From DATDVD01 sp035290065 (GTDB lineage: Bacteria; Pseudomonadota; Gammaproteobacteria; Coxiellales; Coxiellaceae), in NCBI GenBank assembly GCA_035290065.1, contig DATDVD010000060.1:1-14761 (forward strand): a stretch of DNA of 14,761 bases, in the 5' to 3' direction. This document shows, in pieces, positions 1 through 6,451 of the stretch. Both the position numbers and the translations under genes were made by a program. The notes under the pieces are model-generated. The model worked only from the letters and a program-made list of their open reading frames with translations. It did not search any database and had not been told where the DNA came from. The number at the start of each line of letters is the position of its first letter. The first letter of the stretch is position 1.

Positions 1-288
1 AATACCACGATTAATAGTACAAAATTCACGAATAGTATTGTGATCCCCTATTTCCACAAAGGTTTGTTCACCTTTGTAATGCGCATGCTGAGGGTGTCCT
101 CCAATAGAAGCAAACTGATGAATGTGATTGTGTTTGCCAATACGAGTGTTTTCTTGGATTACCACATGCGAGCCAATCACAGTGCCTTCTCCAATCGTAA
201 CATTAGGACCAATGACTGTGTAAGGGCCAAAAGTGACATTGTTGGCTATTTGGGCGGTAGGATGAATAATCGGGCGTTCGTGACTCAC
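1..288 (-). CDS. lpxA: UDP-N-acetylglucosamine acyltransferase LpxA, N-terminal part (cut by left edge)
   Basis: First enzyme of lipid A synthesis: it moves a 3-hydroxyacyl chain from acyl carrier protein to O-3 of UDP-GlcNAc in the cytoplasm. Only the first 96 codons are present; the gene runs off the left edge (the family is about 260 residues). The translation begins VSHERPIIHPTAQIANNV and shows left-handed beta-helix hexapeptide repeats (IGPNVTIGEGTVIGSH), then QFASIGG and VEIGDHNTIRE, which align with E. coli LpxA. The start is GTG at 288-286, 4 nt after the fabZ stop, with AGAGGA 8 nt upstream. An ATG overlapping the fabZ stop (TAATG) is in another frame and stops after two codons. It is the last gene of the bamA-skp-lpxD-fabZ-lpxA operon seen here. 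The catalytic His (His125 in E. coli) would lie outside the window. Confidence 0.95.
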   Translation of the reverse strand, partial: MSHERPIIHPTAQIANNVTFGPYTVIGPNVTIGEGTVIGSHVVIQENTRIGKHNHIHQFASIGGHPQHAHYKGEQTFVEIGDHNTIREFCTINRGI

Positions 289-292
289 AGCA

Positions 293-733
293 TTAATCCT
301 CTTTAGCTTTAATATTCATGAATTCCGTTTCGCAAGCCACTTCACCATTCACTGTGGCTATCCCCTTAAATTTCCATACACTGGCACGCGCTTTTTCTAC
401 CGATACATTTAATTGCAACGCATCCCCCGGAATAACTTTTCGTTTAAAACGGGCAGAATTAATGCCCGCTAAATAAAACAAATGTTTTATAGGATCTAAG
501 TGTAAACTTTTCATCATCAAAATACCGGATGTTTGAGCCAACGCTTCTATAATTAATACACCAGGCATTACCGGTTCCGTGGGAAAATGGCCTTGAAAAA
601 AAGGTTCATTCACGGTGACATTTTTAAGTGCAATAATGGATTCGTGAAGCGTGAGCTCTAACACACGATCCACTAATAAAAAAGGATAGCGGTGTGGGAG
701 AGTCGCTTTGATGTCAAGAATATCAAGGGTCAT
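293..733 (-). CDS. fabZ: 3-hydroxyacyl-ACP dehydratase FabZ
   Basis: Dehydrates 3-hydroxyacyl-ACP to trans-2-enoyl-ACP in fatty acid elongation, competing with LpxA and LpxD for the same hydroxyacyl-ACP pool. The protein is 146 residues, normal for FabZ, with a hot-dog fold signature: LPHRYPFLLVDRV at 12-24, then FQGHFPTEPVMPG with His49 and IIEALAQTSG with Glu63, the expected catalytic pair. The ATG at 733-731 overlaps the lpxD stop as ATGA, which fits translational coupling. An in-frame upstream ATG at 811 would add 26 residues (MASNFRPSHAIRR...) lying wholly within lpxD and unlike FabZ, so it was not used. The lpxD-fabZ-lpxA order is the usual gammaproteobacterial one. Confidence 0.96.
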   Translation of the reverse strand: MTLDILDIKATLPHRYPFLLVDRVLELTLHESIIALKNVTVNEPFFQGHFPTEPVMPGVLIIEALAQTSGILMMKSLHLDPIKHLFYLAGINSARFKRKVIPGDALQLNVSVEKARASVWKFKGIATVNGEVACETEFMNIKAKED

Positions 734-1749
734 GCATTTAACCTTTCTAGTTTTCTCAAACGTCTCATGATATCTTCTAATTGCATGAGACGGCCTAAAA
801 TTCGACGCCACTTCTTATGAGGTTGCGCAGGAACTCCGGAAGAATAAGCGCCGGGTTGCTTAATCGTGTTTGCCACTGAGGCAGTCGCTCCAATCATCGT
901 TCGATCCGCAATGCTAATATGGCCATTAATCGATGCTGCTCCCCCAATCATGCAATAACGACCAATATTGGCGCTGCCTGCAATGGCGACACAACCTGCG
1001 ATAGCCGTGTGCGCACCAATTCGAACGTTATGCCCGACTTGAATTAAGTTATCAAGTTTCACGCCCTCTTCAATTAAAGTGTCTTCTAAGGCACCCCGGT
1101 CTATACAGGTATTAGCCCCTACTTCAACATCATTACCAATGGTAACACCCCCTACTTGGGGAATTTTTACCCATTGGTGTTTATCATCTTTAGCCAATCC
1201 AAATCCATCAGCCCCTATGATCACCCCACTGTGCAAGGTGACCCGGTGGCCTACGGTGACACGATGATAAATTGTTACATTTTCATAGAGGTAACAATCG
1301 TTTCCTATTTTTACCTCATCCCCAAGGATAGTGTGAGCCCGCACGATGGAATTCGCTCCAATCGTAACGTAGTTTCCTATAACACAGTAAGCACCAATGG
1401 AAGCAGAAGGGTCAATGTGTGCACTTGTAGCAATCACAGCCGTAGGATGCACACCGGCTGGAATCGAAGGACGTTGATAAAATAAATGCGCCATTTTTGC
1501 AAAACCTAAATACGGATTCTCCGTAATTAAGGCGTTGGTCGAGCAAAATTCGGCATTTTCAGGCGAAAGCACCACTGCAGAGGCTTGGCTATCTTTTAAG
1601 AATTCGCGATAATACAAATTATTGAGAAAACAAATATCCCCGGCTTTGGCTTTTTGAATAGGGGCGATACCGGTAATAACGCAACCGGGGTCGCCTTTTA
1701 AACGAGCCCCAAGCGCCTCAGCAATTTCTTTTAATGTAAACTGCTGCAT
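730..1749 (-). CDS. lpxD: UDP-3-O-(3-hydroxyacyl)glucosamine N-acyltransferase LpxD
   Basis: Third step of lipid A synthesis: N-acylation of UDP-3-O-acyl-glucosamine from hydroxyacyl-ACP. Length is 339 residues against 341 in E. coli. Residues 1 to about 100 form the uridine-binding domain (FTLKEIAEALGARLKGD at the start, GDICFLNN near 37-44). Residues 100-305 are hexapeptide repeats of a left-handed beta-helix, and the C-terminal helix LMQLEDIMRRLRKLERL is also typical. The catalytic His is His240 in LIQVGHNVRIG, matching E. coli His239. The start ATG at 1749 has a strong Shine-Dalgarno (AAGGAG, 8 nt upstream) in the 12-nt gap after skp. The gene overlaps fabZ by 4 nt. Confidence 0.97.
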   Translation of the reverse strand: MQQFTLKEIAEALGARLKGDPGCVITGIAPIQKAKAGDICFLNNLYYREFLKDSQASAVVLSPENAEFCSTNALITENPYLGFAKMAHLFYQRPSIPAGVHPTAVIATSAHIDPSASIGAYCVIGNYVTIGANSIVRAHTILGDEVKIGNDCYLYENVTIYHRVTVGHRVTLHSGVIIGADGFGLAKDDKHQWVKIPQVGGVTIGNDVEVGANTCIDRGALEDTLIEEGVKLDNLIQVGHNVRIGAHTAIAGCVAIAGSANIGRYCMIGGAASINGHISIADRTMIGATASVANTIKQPGAYSSGVPAQPHKKWRRILGRLMQLEDIMRRLRKLERLNA

Positions 1750-1761
1750 GACCTCTTCTCC

Positions 1762-2256
1762 TTACATCCCGCGAATGACATCATCCGTAATGTCATGGTC
1801 ACCGGCAGAATAAATGATGGCATTTTTAGGCATCACAAGGTCTAAATCTTTTTTCTTAGCCACGGTAGCTACCACAGAATCTAATTTGTTGATAAAGGTT
1901 TGCATGGCTTTGTTTTGAGCTTCCATGACATCTTTTTGGTATTCCGCTTGAGTATCTCGGAAGCTGGCACTTTCTTTGGTAACTTTATCTTGAAGATCTT
2001 TCACGTCTTTGGCGCTCATAACGGATTGGTTGCGGTTTAATTTGCCAATATCCGCTTGTAAGGTTTCCCCTTGCGATCTTAGTTCTTTTTCACGAGAGGC
2101 AAACTGTTTTTTAAGATCTTCAGTGACCTTTTTGACGTCAGAGGAGGAGGCAAAGACTTTTTGCATATCCACAACGCCAACGCCCGCCGCATAAGCCGAT
2201 AGGGAGGCTGTTAAAGCGGCAGCGGTTAATCCTGCTAAAAACCATTTTTTCATCAT
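1762..2256 (-). CDS. skp: periplasmic chaperone Skp (OmpH family)
   Basis: Periplasmic chaperone that holds unfolded outer-membrane proteins on their way to the Bam complex. The 164-residue precursor begins MMKKWFLAGLTAAALTA, a signal peptide with probable cleavage after Ala23 (SAYA). The mature part has the family start GVGVVDMQKVF and a long charged helical region (about 40-135) expected to form the coiled-coil tentacles, ending near DLVMPKNAIIYS. Start choice: the two adjacent ATGs at 2256 and 2253 follow AGGAGA by about 5 and 8 nt and lead straight into the signal peptide. An ATG-like extension from 2304 (MVRWVRLFNRMML...) would disturb the signal peptide and was rejected. The gene is 69 nt downstream of bamA, with a hairpin and a possible promoter between them. 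Confidence 0.93.
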   Translation of the reverse strand: MMKKWFLAGLTAAALTASLSAYAAGVGVVDMQKVFASSSDVKKVTEDLKKQFASREKELRSQGETLQADIGKLNRNQSVMSAKDVKDLQDKVTKESASFRDTQAEYQKDVMEAQNKAMQTFINKLDSVVATVAKKKDLDLVMPKNAIIYSAGDHDITDDVIRGM

Positions 2257-2294
2257 TTTTTCTCCTAGCATCATACGGTTAAACAAACGGACCC

Positions 2295-2303
2295 ATCTTA
2301 CCA
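2295..2303 (-). promoter_or_regulatory. candidate extended -10 promoter for skp
   Basis: In the 69-nt gap between bamA and skp the minus strand reads TGGTAAGAT, an extended -10 element (TGn plus TAAGAT). No good -35 is seen 16-18 nt upstream. It would start a transcript about 30 nt before skp and could supply the distal genes if the hairpin over the bamA stop stops some transcripts. Confidence 0.25.
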
Positions 2304-2339
2304 TAAATAAGATTAAGCACCAGTCTTAAATACTGGTGC
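2301..2339 (-). terminator. hairpin spanning the bamA stop codon, possible terminator or attenuator
   Basis: On the minus strand GCACCAGT and ACTGGTGC (2339-2332 and 2324-2317) form a perfect 8-bp stem with a 7-nt loop ATTTAAG that contains the bamA TAA. A T-rich tail (TTAATCTTATTT) follows, though not an unbroken T run. It may terminate part of the bamA transcripts or protect the bamA 3' end before skp. The reverse direction has no T tail. Confidence 0.5.
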
Positions 2340-4608
2340 CGAATGAAAATCCGAAGAATTTGGTGGCATCTCCAGGCTTCTTATTAAGCGCTTCGGCGAA
2401 GCCTACCTCAAAGAGGCCGATGGGGGAATTCCAAGCAATGGCTAAACCTGCCGCATATCGTAGTTGGTTGAGATCTACCTGATTTTGGAACACATTACCG
2501 CCTGCAAAGACCAGCGCGGTTCGAAGGCGATCGCTAATGAAATTGGGGAAAATTAAGTTGGCTTGGCCTACTAGCTGTACATTACCTCCCAAGGCGTTCC
2601 CAAAACTATCTTTCGGGCCTAAACTATTGCCTTCATAGCCCGGCACTGTTTGCAGGCCACCGGCAAAAAAGTTCTTGAAGAACGGCAATTCATGGATTTT
2701 ACCATAGCCATTACCGTATCCCCCAATACCATGAAGGTTTAACACCCATTCTTCGGTGTGTTCCAAGGGAAAATACCAATTACTGTCCGCACTGGCTTTG
2801 TAATAGCCTAAGCTGGTGCTAGCGAGCGGGAGCCCCACTTCTAAATCTAAGGACTGTTGGGAACCTTGGCGAGGAAAAACCGCTCGATCATAAGTGGTGC
2901 GCAACCATCCGCCCGTTAATTTGGGCTCGTTAAAGTGATCGCCATAGCGGTTAAGGAAGTCATTCACTTCTACACTGGTTTCACTGTTGGTTTCAATCTT
3001 GTAATAGTCGTAGCCTACGCCCAGGGAAAGCCGGCTAAATTCGGATACCGGTATGCCGTAGGTCATGCTACCGCCTAATCCATCGATGGTATATGACGTG
3101 ATATTCACATCACCCGGCGTTACTTTTTCGTAATAAAAATCAAATCCACGACTAATGCCATCGTCCGTATAGTAAGGATTGTTGTAAGAAAAATTATACC
3201 GGGTAGAGTAAGCACTGTGTACAAACCCTAAACTTGCAAAATTACCGGTGCCTAGCAAATTGGGCTCCATCACACTCGCTCCGTATAAGAATTTTTCTAC
3301 GTCTGAGTAACCGACGTTAAACGTTGCACGGCCGGCAAATTCTTCTTCTAAGCTGTAATTTAAATCTACTTGATCAGAGGTGCCAGGTACTGGCTCCGTT
3401 TTCACATTAATATTTTTAAAGTAAGGAAGATTGGCTAATCGACGTTTAGATTCGTCAATATTATGTAATGAATACAAACTTCCTTCGAGTTGTCGCATTT
3501 CACGTCGTGCCACAATGCTTTTGGTGCGCGAGTTACCGGAAATACTCACTCGGCGTACATATACGCGACGACCCTCTTTGATGTGGTATAACAATTCAAC
3601 CGTGTGGTTACTATCGTTAACTTCAGGAAGCGCTTGTACATCCGGAAATGCATAGCCCTTATCCGCTAAGTATTGTCCAATCGCATTGCTGGAATTGATG
3701 ATGGCTTGACGGGAAAAAATATCGCCCGCTTTGATAGGAATGAGTGCTTCAAGGTCCGATTTCTCTTTAACAGGGTATTCTATCAAACGAAAACCTGAGA
3801 AATGATATTGCTCGCCTTCAGAAATGTGAATCACAATATAGACACTGCTTTTATCGGGTGACAGTGAAACGTGTCGCGATAATACTTTAAAACGAATATA
3901 ACCTTTATTTTGATAGAAGGTGGTGAGGGTTTGAATATCTTTATCTAAACGCTCTTCGCCATAGCGATCCGAGTGAGTAATCCAGGTAATGAGTCCCGGG
4001 GTGGTCATCTCTAATTGATGACGGAGACGGCTTTCACTAAATGCGTGGTTGCCGGTAATGCGAATTTCGCGAATCTTAGCAATTTTATTTTCGTCAACAT
4101 ACACATAAATAGCAATGCGATTACTTGGCATGGATTTTACCTCCGTGCGAATAGCGACGTTATAATAGCCTAATTCTAAATAAGCTTGTTTTAAGCCTTC
4201 CGTAATGGCTTTTAATTTAGAAGAATTATAAATTTCGCCTTCTTGAATATGAGCTTTTTTGAGGACATCTTCTAACTTGGACTTTCCAATTTCTTTATTG
4301 CCTACAAATTTAATCAGCCCAATGCTGGGTTGTTCGGTGACCGTAATGACCAATGTGTTCCCATCGCGTTCTAACACAACGTTGTTGAACAATTCTGTTT
4401 TATAGAGCGCTATAATAACTGCTTGCGATTTCGCGGAGGTGAGTGTCTCACCGACATGAACTGGAAGATAATTTAAAACGGTGGATTCACTGATGTGTTG
4501 CAAGCCTTTGACTTCAATATGCTCAATTTTAAAAGCCGTGTAAGCAAAAGCCTGTGCAATAAAAACGAAGGAAACAATGACAAGGAGTAAACGTTTTATA
4601 AGTCCCAC
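2326..4608 (-). CDS. bamA: outer membrane protein assembly factor BamA
   Basis: Central pore of the Bam complex, which folds beta-barrel proteins into the outer membrane. The 760-residue precursor (810 in E. coli) has a signal peptide (GLIKRLLLVIVSFVFIAQA), then five POTRA domains at roughly 24-92, 93-174, 176-265, 267-346 and 348-420, then a 16-strand barrel from about 425. Typical motifs include FYQNKGYIRF, GNSRTKSIVARREM, EPNLLGTGN and RGFDFYYE. Two features are odd: the loop-6 motif usually VRGF/Y reads VPGY (655-658, Pro codon CCG), and the C-terminus is FFGFSFGTSI, ending in Ile rather than Phe or Trp. The GTG start at 4608 is preceded in frame by a TAA nine nt upstream; AAGGA lies very close (2 nt spacing). 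First gene of its operon, with a strong promoter upstream; in most relatives rseP would precede it. Confidence 0.97.
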   Translation of the reverse strand: MGLIKRLLLVIVSFVFIAQAFAYTAFKIEHIEVKGLQHISESTVLNYLPVHVGETLTSAKSQAVIIALYKTELFNNVVLERDGNTLVITVTEQPSIGLIKFVGNKEIGKSKLEDVLKKAHIQEGEIYNSSKLKAITEGLKQAYLELGYYNVAIRTEVKSMPSNRIAIYVYVDENKIAKIREIRITGNHAFSESRLRHQLEMTTPGLITWITHSDRYGEERLDKDIQTLTTFYQNKGYIRFKVLSRHVSLSPDKSSVYIVIHISEGEQYHFSGFRLIEYPVKEKSDLEALIPIKAGDIFSRQAIINSSNAIGQYLADKGYAFPDVQALPEVNDSNHTVELLYHIKEGRRVYVRRVSISGNSRTKSIVARREMRQLEGSLYSLHNIDESKRRLANLPYFKNINVKTEPVPGTSDQVDLNYSLEEEFAGRATFNVGYSDVEKFLYGASVMEPNLLGTGNFASLGFVHSAYSTRYNFSYNNPYYTDDGISRGFDFYYEKVTPGDVNITSYTIDGLGGSMTYGIPVSEFSRLSLGVGYDYYKIETNSETSVEVNDFLNRYGDHFNEPKLTGGWLRTTYDRAVFPRQGSQQSLDLEVGLPLASTSLGYYKASADSNWYFPLEHTEEWVLNLHGIGGYGNGYGKIHELPFFKNFFAGGLQTVPGYEGNSLGPKDSFGNALGGNVQLVGQANLIFPNFISDRLRTALVFAGGNVFQNQVDLNQLRYAAGLAIAWNSPIGLFEVGFAEALNKKPGDATKFFGFSFGTSI

Positions 4609-4649
4609 AATCCTTTAATCCTATTTGGTTCGGGAGTAGAAAGAGCCGC

Positions 4650-4679
4650 ATTATAACTAGCTTGAATGGGGAGTTTCAA
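4650..4679 (-). promoter_or_regulatory. sigma70-type promoter of the bamA operon
   Basis: The minus strand reads TTGAAA (4679-4674), an 18-nt spacer, then a perfect TATAAT (4655-4650). The predicted start is near 4643, giving a leader of about 35 nt before the bamA GTG. It is the best promoter match in the window and lies within 110 nt of the divergent idi start. Confidence 0.75.
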
Positions 4680-4684
4680 GGAAC

Positions 4685-4713
4685 TTGTGCAGTGTGGGAT
4701 CCTCCACTATCAT
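4685..4713 (+). promoter_or_regulatory. candidate sigma70-type promoter of idi
   Basis: TTGTGC (4685-4690), a 17-nt spacer and TATCAT (4708-4713) would give a transcript start at about 4720, the proposed idi ATG. If real, the idi message is leaderless or nearly so, which fits the absence of a Shine-Dalgarno before that ATG. The spacer holds a short inverted repeat, GTGG-GATCCT-CCAC (4694-4707). A GGAACTT at 4680-4686 matches the sigmaE -35 consensus, but no convincing sigmaE -10 follows. Confidence 0.4.
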
Positions 4714-4719
4714 GCCGCC

Positions 4720-5256
4720 ATGTTAATTACATTAGTCGATGAGCACGATCAGCCCCAAGGGCCGATGGAAAAACTGCAGGCACATCAAGAAGGTCGGCTG
4801 CATCGGGCCTTTTCTATTTTCTTGTTACGGAAGCGAAAAGGACAGTGGGAAACGTTGCTGCAACAGCGGCACGCGGATAAATATCATTCCGGTGGGCTTT
4901 GGACGAATAGTTGCTGTTCGCACCCGGGGTGGGGAGAGTATTTAACGCAAGCGGCAAAACGGCGTTTATACGAAGAACTAGGCATTGAAACGCCTTTAAA
5001 GGCGGTAGGTTATTTCATTTATCGGGCGGAGTTAGGGAATGGATTGATTGAGCATGAGTTGGATCATGTATTGGTGGGGGAATGGGAGGGGGACGAATGT
5101 TTTCCTCACCCAGAAGAAATTGCGGCGATACAGTGGATGGGTATTTCGGAGTTGCAGGGGGCGTTGAAGGAAAAGCCGGGGAAATTTACGGTGTGGTTGC
5201 CCGGAGCTTTGGAGTTGGTGGTATCGCACGCTCTCCGAGGGATGGCCCCGCCTTAG
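4720..5256 (+). CDS. idi: isopentenyl-diphosphate delta-isomerase, type 1 (Nudix family)
   Basis: Interconverts isopentenyl and dimethylallyl diphosphate. It is needed in cells using the mevalonate route because that route makes only isopentenyl diphosphate. The 178-residue protein (182 in E. coli) is a type 1 enzyme: metal ligands His22 and His28 (AHQEGRLH), catalytic Cys66 and His68 in WTNSCCSHP, the Nudix helix AAKRRLYEELGIE at 78-90, and Glu111 and Glu113 in IEHELDHVLVG. All match E. coli active-site positions. The start is uncertain: ATG 4720 gives the normal length; GTG 4687 has AAGGA 4 nt upstream; ATG 4666 would lie upstream of the candidate promoter. First gene of the plus-strand isoprenoid cluster, 127 nt from the reductase. 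The 3' half is noticeably G-rich compared with the later genes of the cluster. Confidence 0.93.
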   Translation: MLITLVDEHDQPQGPMEKLQAHQEGRLHRAFSIFLLRKRKGQWETLLQQRHADKYHSGGLWTNSCCSHPGWGEYLTQAAKRRLYEELGIETPLKAVGYFIYRAELGNGLIEHELDHVLVGEWEGDECFPHPEEIAAIQWMGISELQGALKEKPGKFTVWLPGALELVVSHALRGMAPP

Positions 5257-5326
5257 ACTCCTTCCAAGGTTCTCAATCCATTGCCTCTAAAGCATGGAAG
5301 GGGGTGTAAAGGATATTGAGGTAGCC

Positions 5327-5355
5327 TGGTCATTCCCTCATCGAGGGCGTATAAT
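5327..5355 (+). promoter_or_regulatory. internal sigma70-type promoter before HMG-CoA reductase
   Basis: TGGTCA (5327-5332), a 17-nt spacer and a perfect TATAAT (5350-5355) predict a start near 5362, about 22 nt before the proposed reductase ATG at 5384. The spacer contains an inverted repeat CCCTC-ATC-GAGGG (5335-5347) directly against the -10, a possible operator. This promoter would make the reductase and the four genes after it transcribable without idi. Confidence 0.6.
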
Positions 5356-5383
5356 CGCGAGCCTCTCAAACGTGAGCATAAGC

Positions 5384-6451
5384 ATGGTTAAATTCAGTGA
5401 TTACAGTCCTATTCCCACGGCTTGGGTAGGCCCTATCCAGATAAAAGGAGAAGACCTAAACGATAGCGTACGGGTGCCTTTGGCTACCTATGAAACCCCT
5501 CTGTGGCCTTCCGTAAACCGAGGGGCACGCGTGTCTCGCCAAATGGGAGGGATACAGGTCACACTCCACCATCAAAACATGACTCGCTCGATTACCGTAG
5601 AAGCACCGAGTGCACGAGAAGCAATACGCCTCTCCCATGATCTTCAAGAACAAACTAAAACACTTACTCAAGTAGTCGAATCCACCAGTCGTTTTGCCCT
5701 CTTTAAAAATATTTCAACAGAAGTGGTAGGCCGTTTATTAATGATTCGTCTGAGTATTCAAACAGGGGATGCTTCTGGCCACAATATGGTTACTCAAGCG
5801 GCGGAACATTTACAAACCTATCTTTTAAACACCTACCCTACCCTTCGTTATGTTTCCATTTCCGGCAACGTCTGTGTCGATAAAAAGGTCTCGGCTGTTA
5901 ATGGAATTTTAGGCCGGGGTAAGCACGTGACAGCTGAAATTATAATTTCAAAAGAAGTGTGCAAAAAATATTTGCGTACGACGCCTGAGGCATTGCATGC
6001 GCTTAATATCAAAAAAAATTGGGTCGGCAGCACGATGGCAGGCAGTTTACGATCTGCTAATGCGCATTATGCCAATATGCTATTGGCCGCTTATTTAGCT
6101 ACGGGTCAAGATGCTGCCAATATTGTCGAAGGTTCTCAAGGCATGACTTATACCGATTTGGTCGGTGATGCATTATATTTTTCAGTTAATTTACCCAATT
6201 TAATTGTCGGCACAGTGGGAAATGGGAAAGATTTACCGGTTGTCCAAACCCATTTAAAAGCACTAGGTTGCTTAGAGCCGCGAGAAACCGGGAAAAATGC
6301 TGAACGTCTTGCGTGCATTATCGCTGCAACGGTGTTATGTGGCGAATTATCGTTGTTGGCCGCACAAACGAATCCCGGTGAATTAATGGAAAGCCACACC
6401 ACACTGGAACGACAGAAAAAAGCACAGGAAAAAAAACATGACTATGTATAA
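5384..6451 (+). CDS. mvaA: hydroxymethylglutaryl-CoA reductase, class I-like
   Basis: Reduces HMG-CoA to mevalonate, the committed step of the pathway. The sequence fits the class I (eukaryotic and archaeal) pattern: YETPLWPSVNRG with Glu37, TGDASGHNM near 128-136, SGNVCVDKKVSAVNGILGRG with Lys167, KNWVGSTMAGS, GQDAANIVEG with Asp243, IVGTVGNG, GELSLLAAQ and ESHTTLER with His338. Glu, Lys, Asp and His are the four catalytic residues, spaced as in human HMGCR. There are no membrane segments, so the enzyme should be soluble. The start at 5384 gives 355 residues; the longer frame from 5294 would begin upstream of a good promoter and add 30 residues (MEGGVKDIEVAW...) unlike the family. No clear Shine-Dalgarno precedes 5384. 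The stop overlaps the synthase start by 14 nt. NADPH versus NADH preference cannot be read from the sequence. Confidence 0.93.
   Translation: MVKFSDYSPIPTAWVGPIQIKGEDLNDSVRVPLATYETPLWPSVNRGARVSRQMGGIQVTLHHQNMTRSITVEAPSAREAIRLSHDLQEQTKTLTQVVESTSRFALFKNISTEVVGRLLMIRLSIQTGDASGHNMVTQAAEHLQTYLLNTYPTLRYVSISGNVCVDKKVSAVNGILGRGKHVTAEIIISKEVCKKYLRTTPEALHALNIKKNWVGSTMAGSLRSANAHYANMLLAAYLATGQDAANIVEGSQGMTYTDLVGDALYFSVNLPNLIVGTVGNGKDLPVVQTHLKALGCLEPRETGKNAERLACIIAATVLCGELSLLAAQTNPGELMESHTTLERQKKAQEKKHDYV

Noticed and set aside
40..306. Plus-strand open frame of 88 codons at the left edge
   Set aside because: It is antisense to lpxA, whose minus-strand translation shows clear hexapeptide repeats; the plus frame resembles nothing.
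734..811. 26-residue N-terminal extension of FabZ from an upstream ATG
   Set aside because: It lies entirely within the lpxD C-terminus; the ATGA overlap start gives the standard FabZ length and N-terminus.
4680..4707. sigmaE promoter for idi (GGAACTT)
   Set aside because: The -35 matches but the bases at the expected -10 (TCCAC) are a poor fit; not listed as a separate promoter.
5258..5303. Inverted repeat CCTTCCA/TGGAAGG after idi as a terminator
   Set aside because: The loop is about 28 nt and there is no T run, so it is not a standard terminator.
5294..5383. 30-residue N-terminal extension of the reductase
   Set aside because: It would begin upstream of a good promoter and the extra residues are not like the family; kept only as an alternative start.
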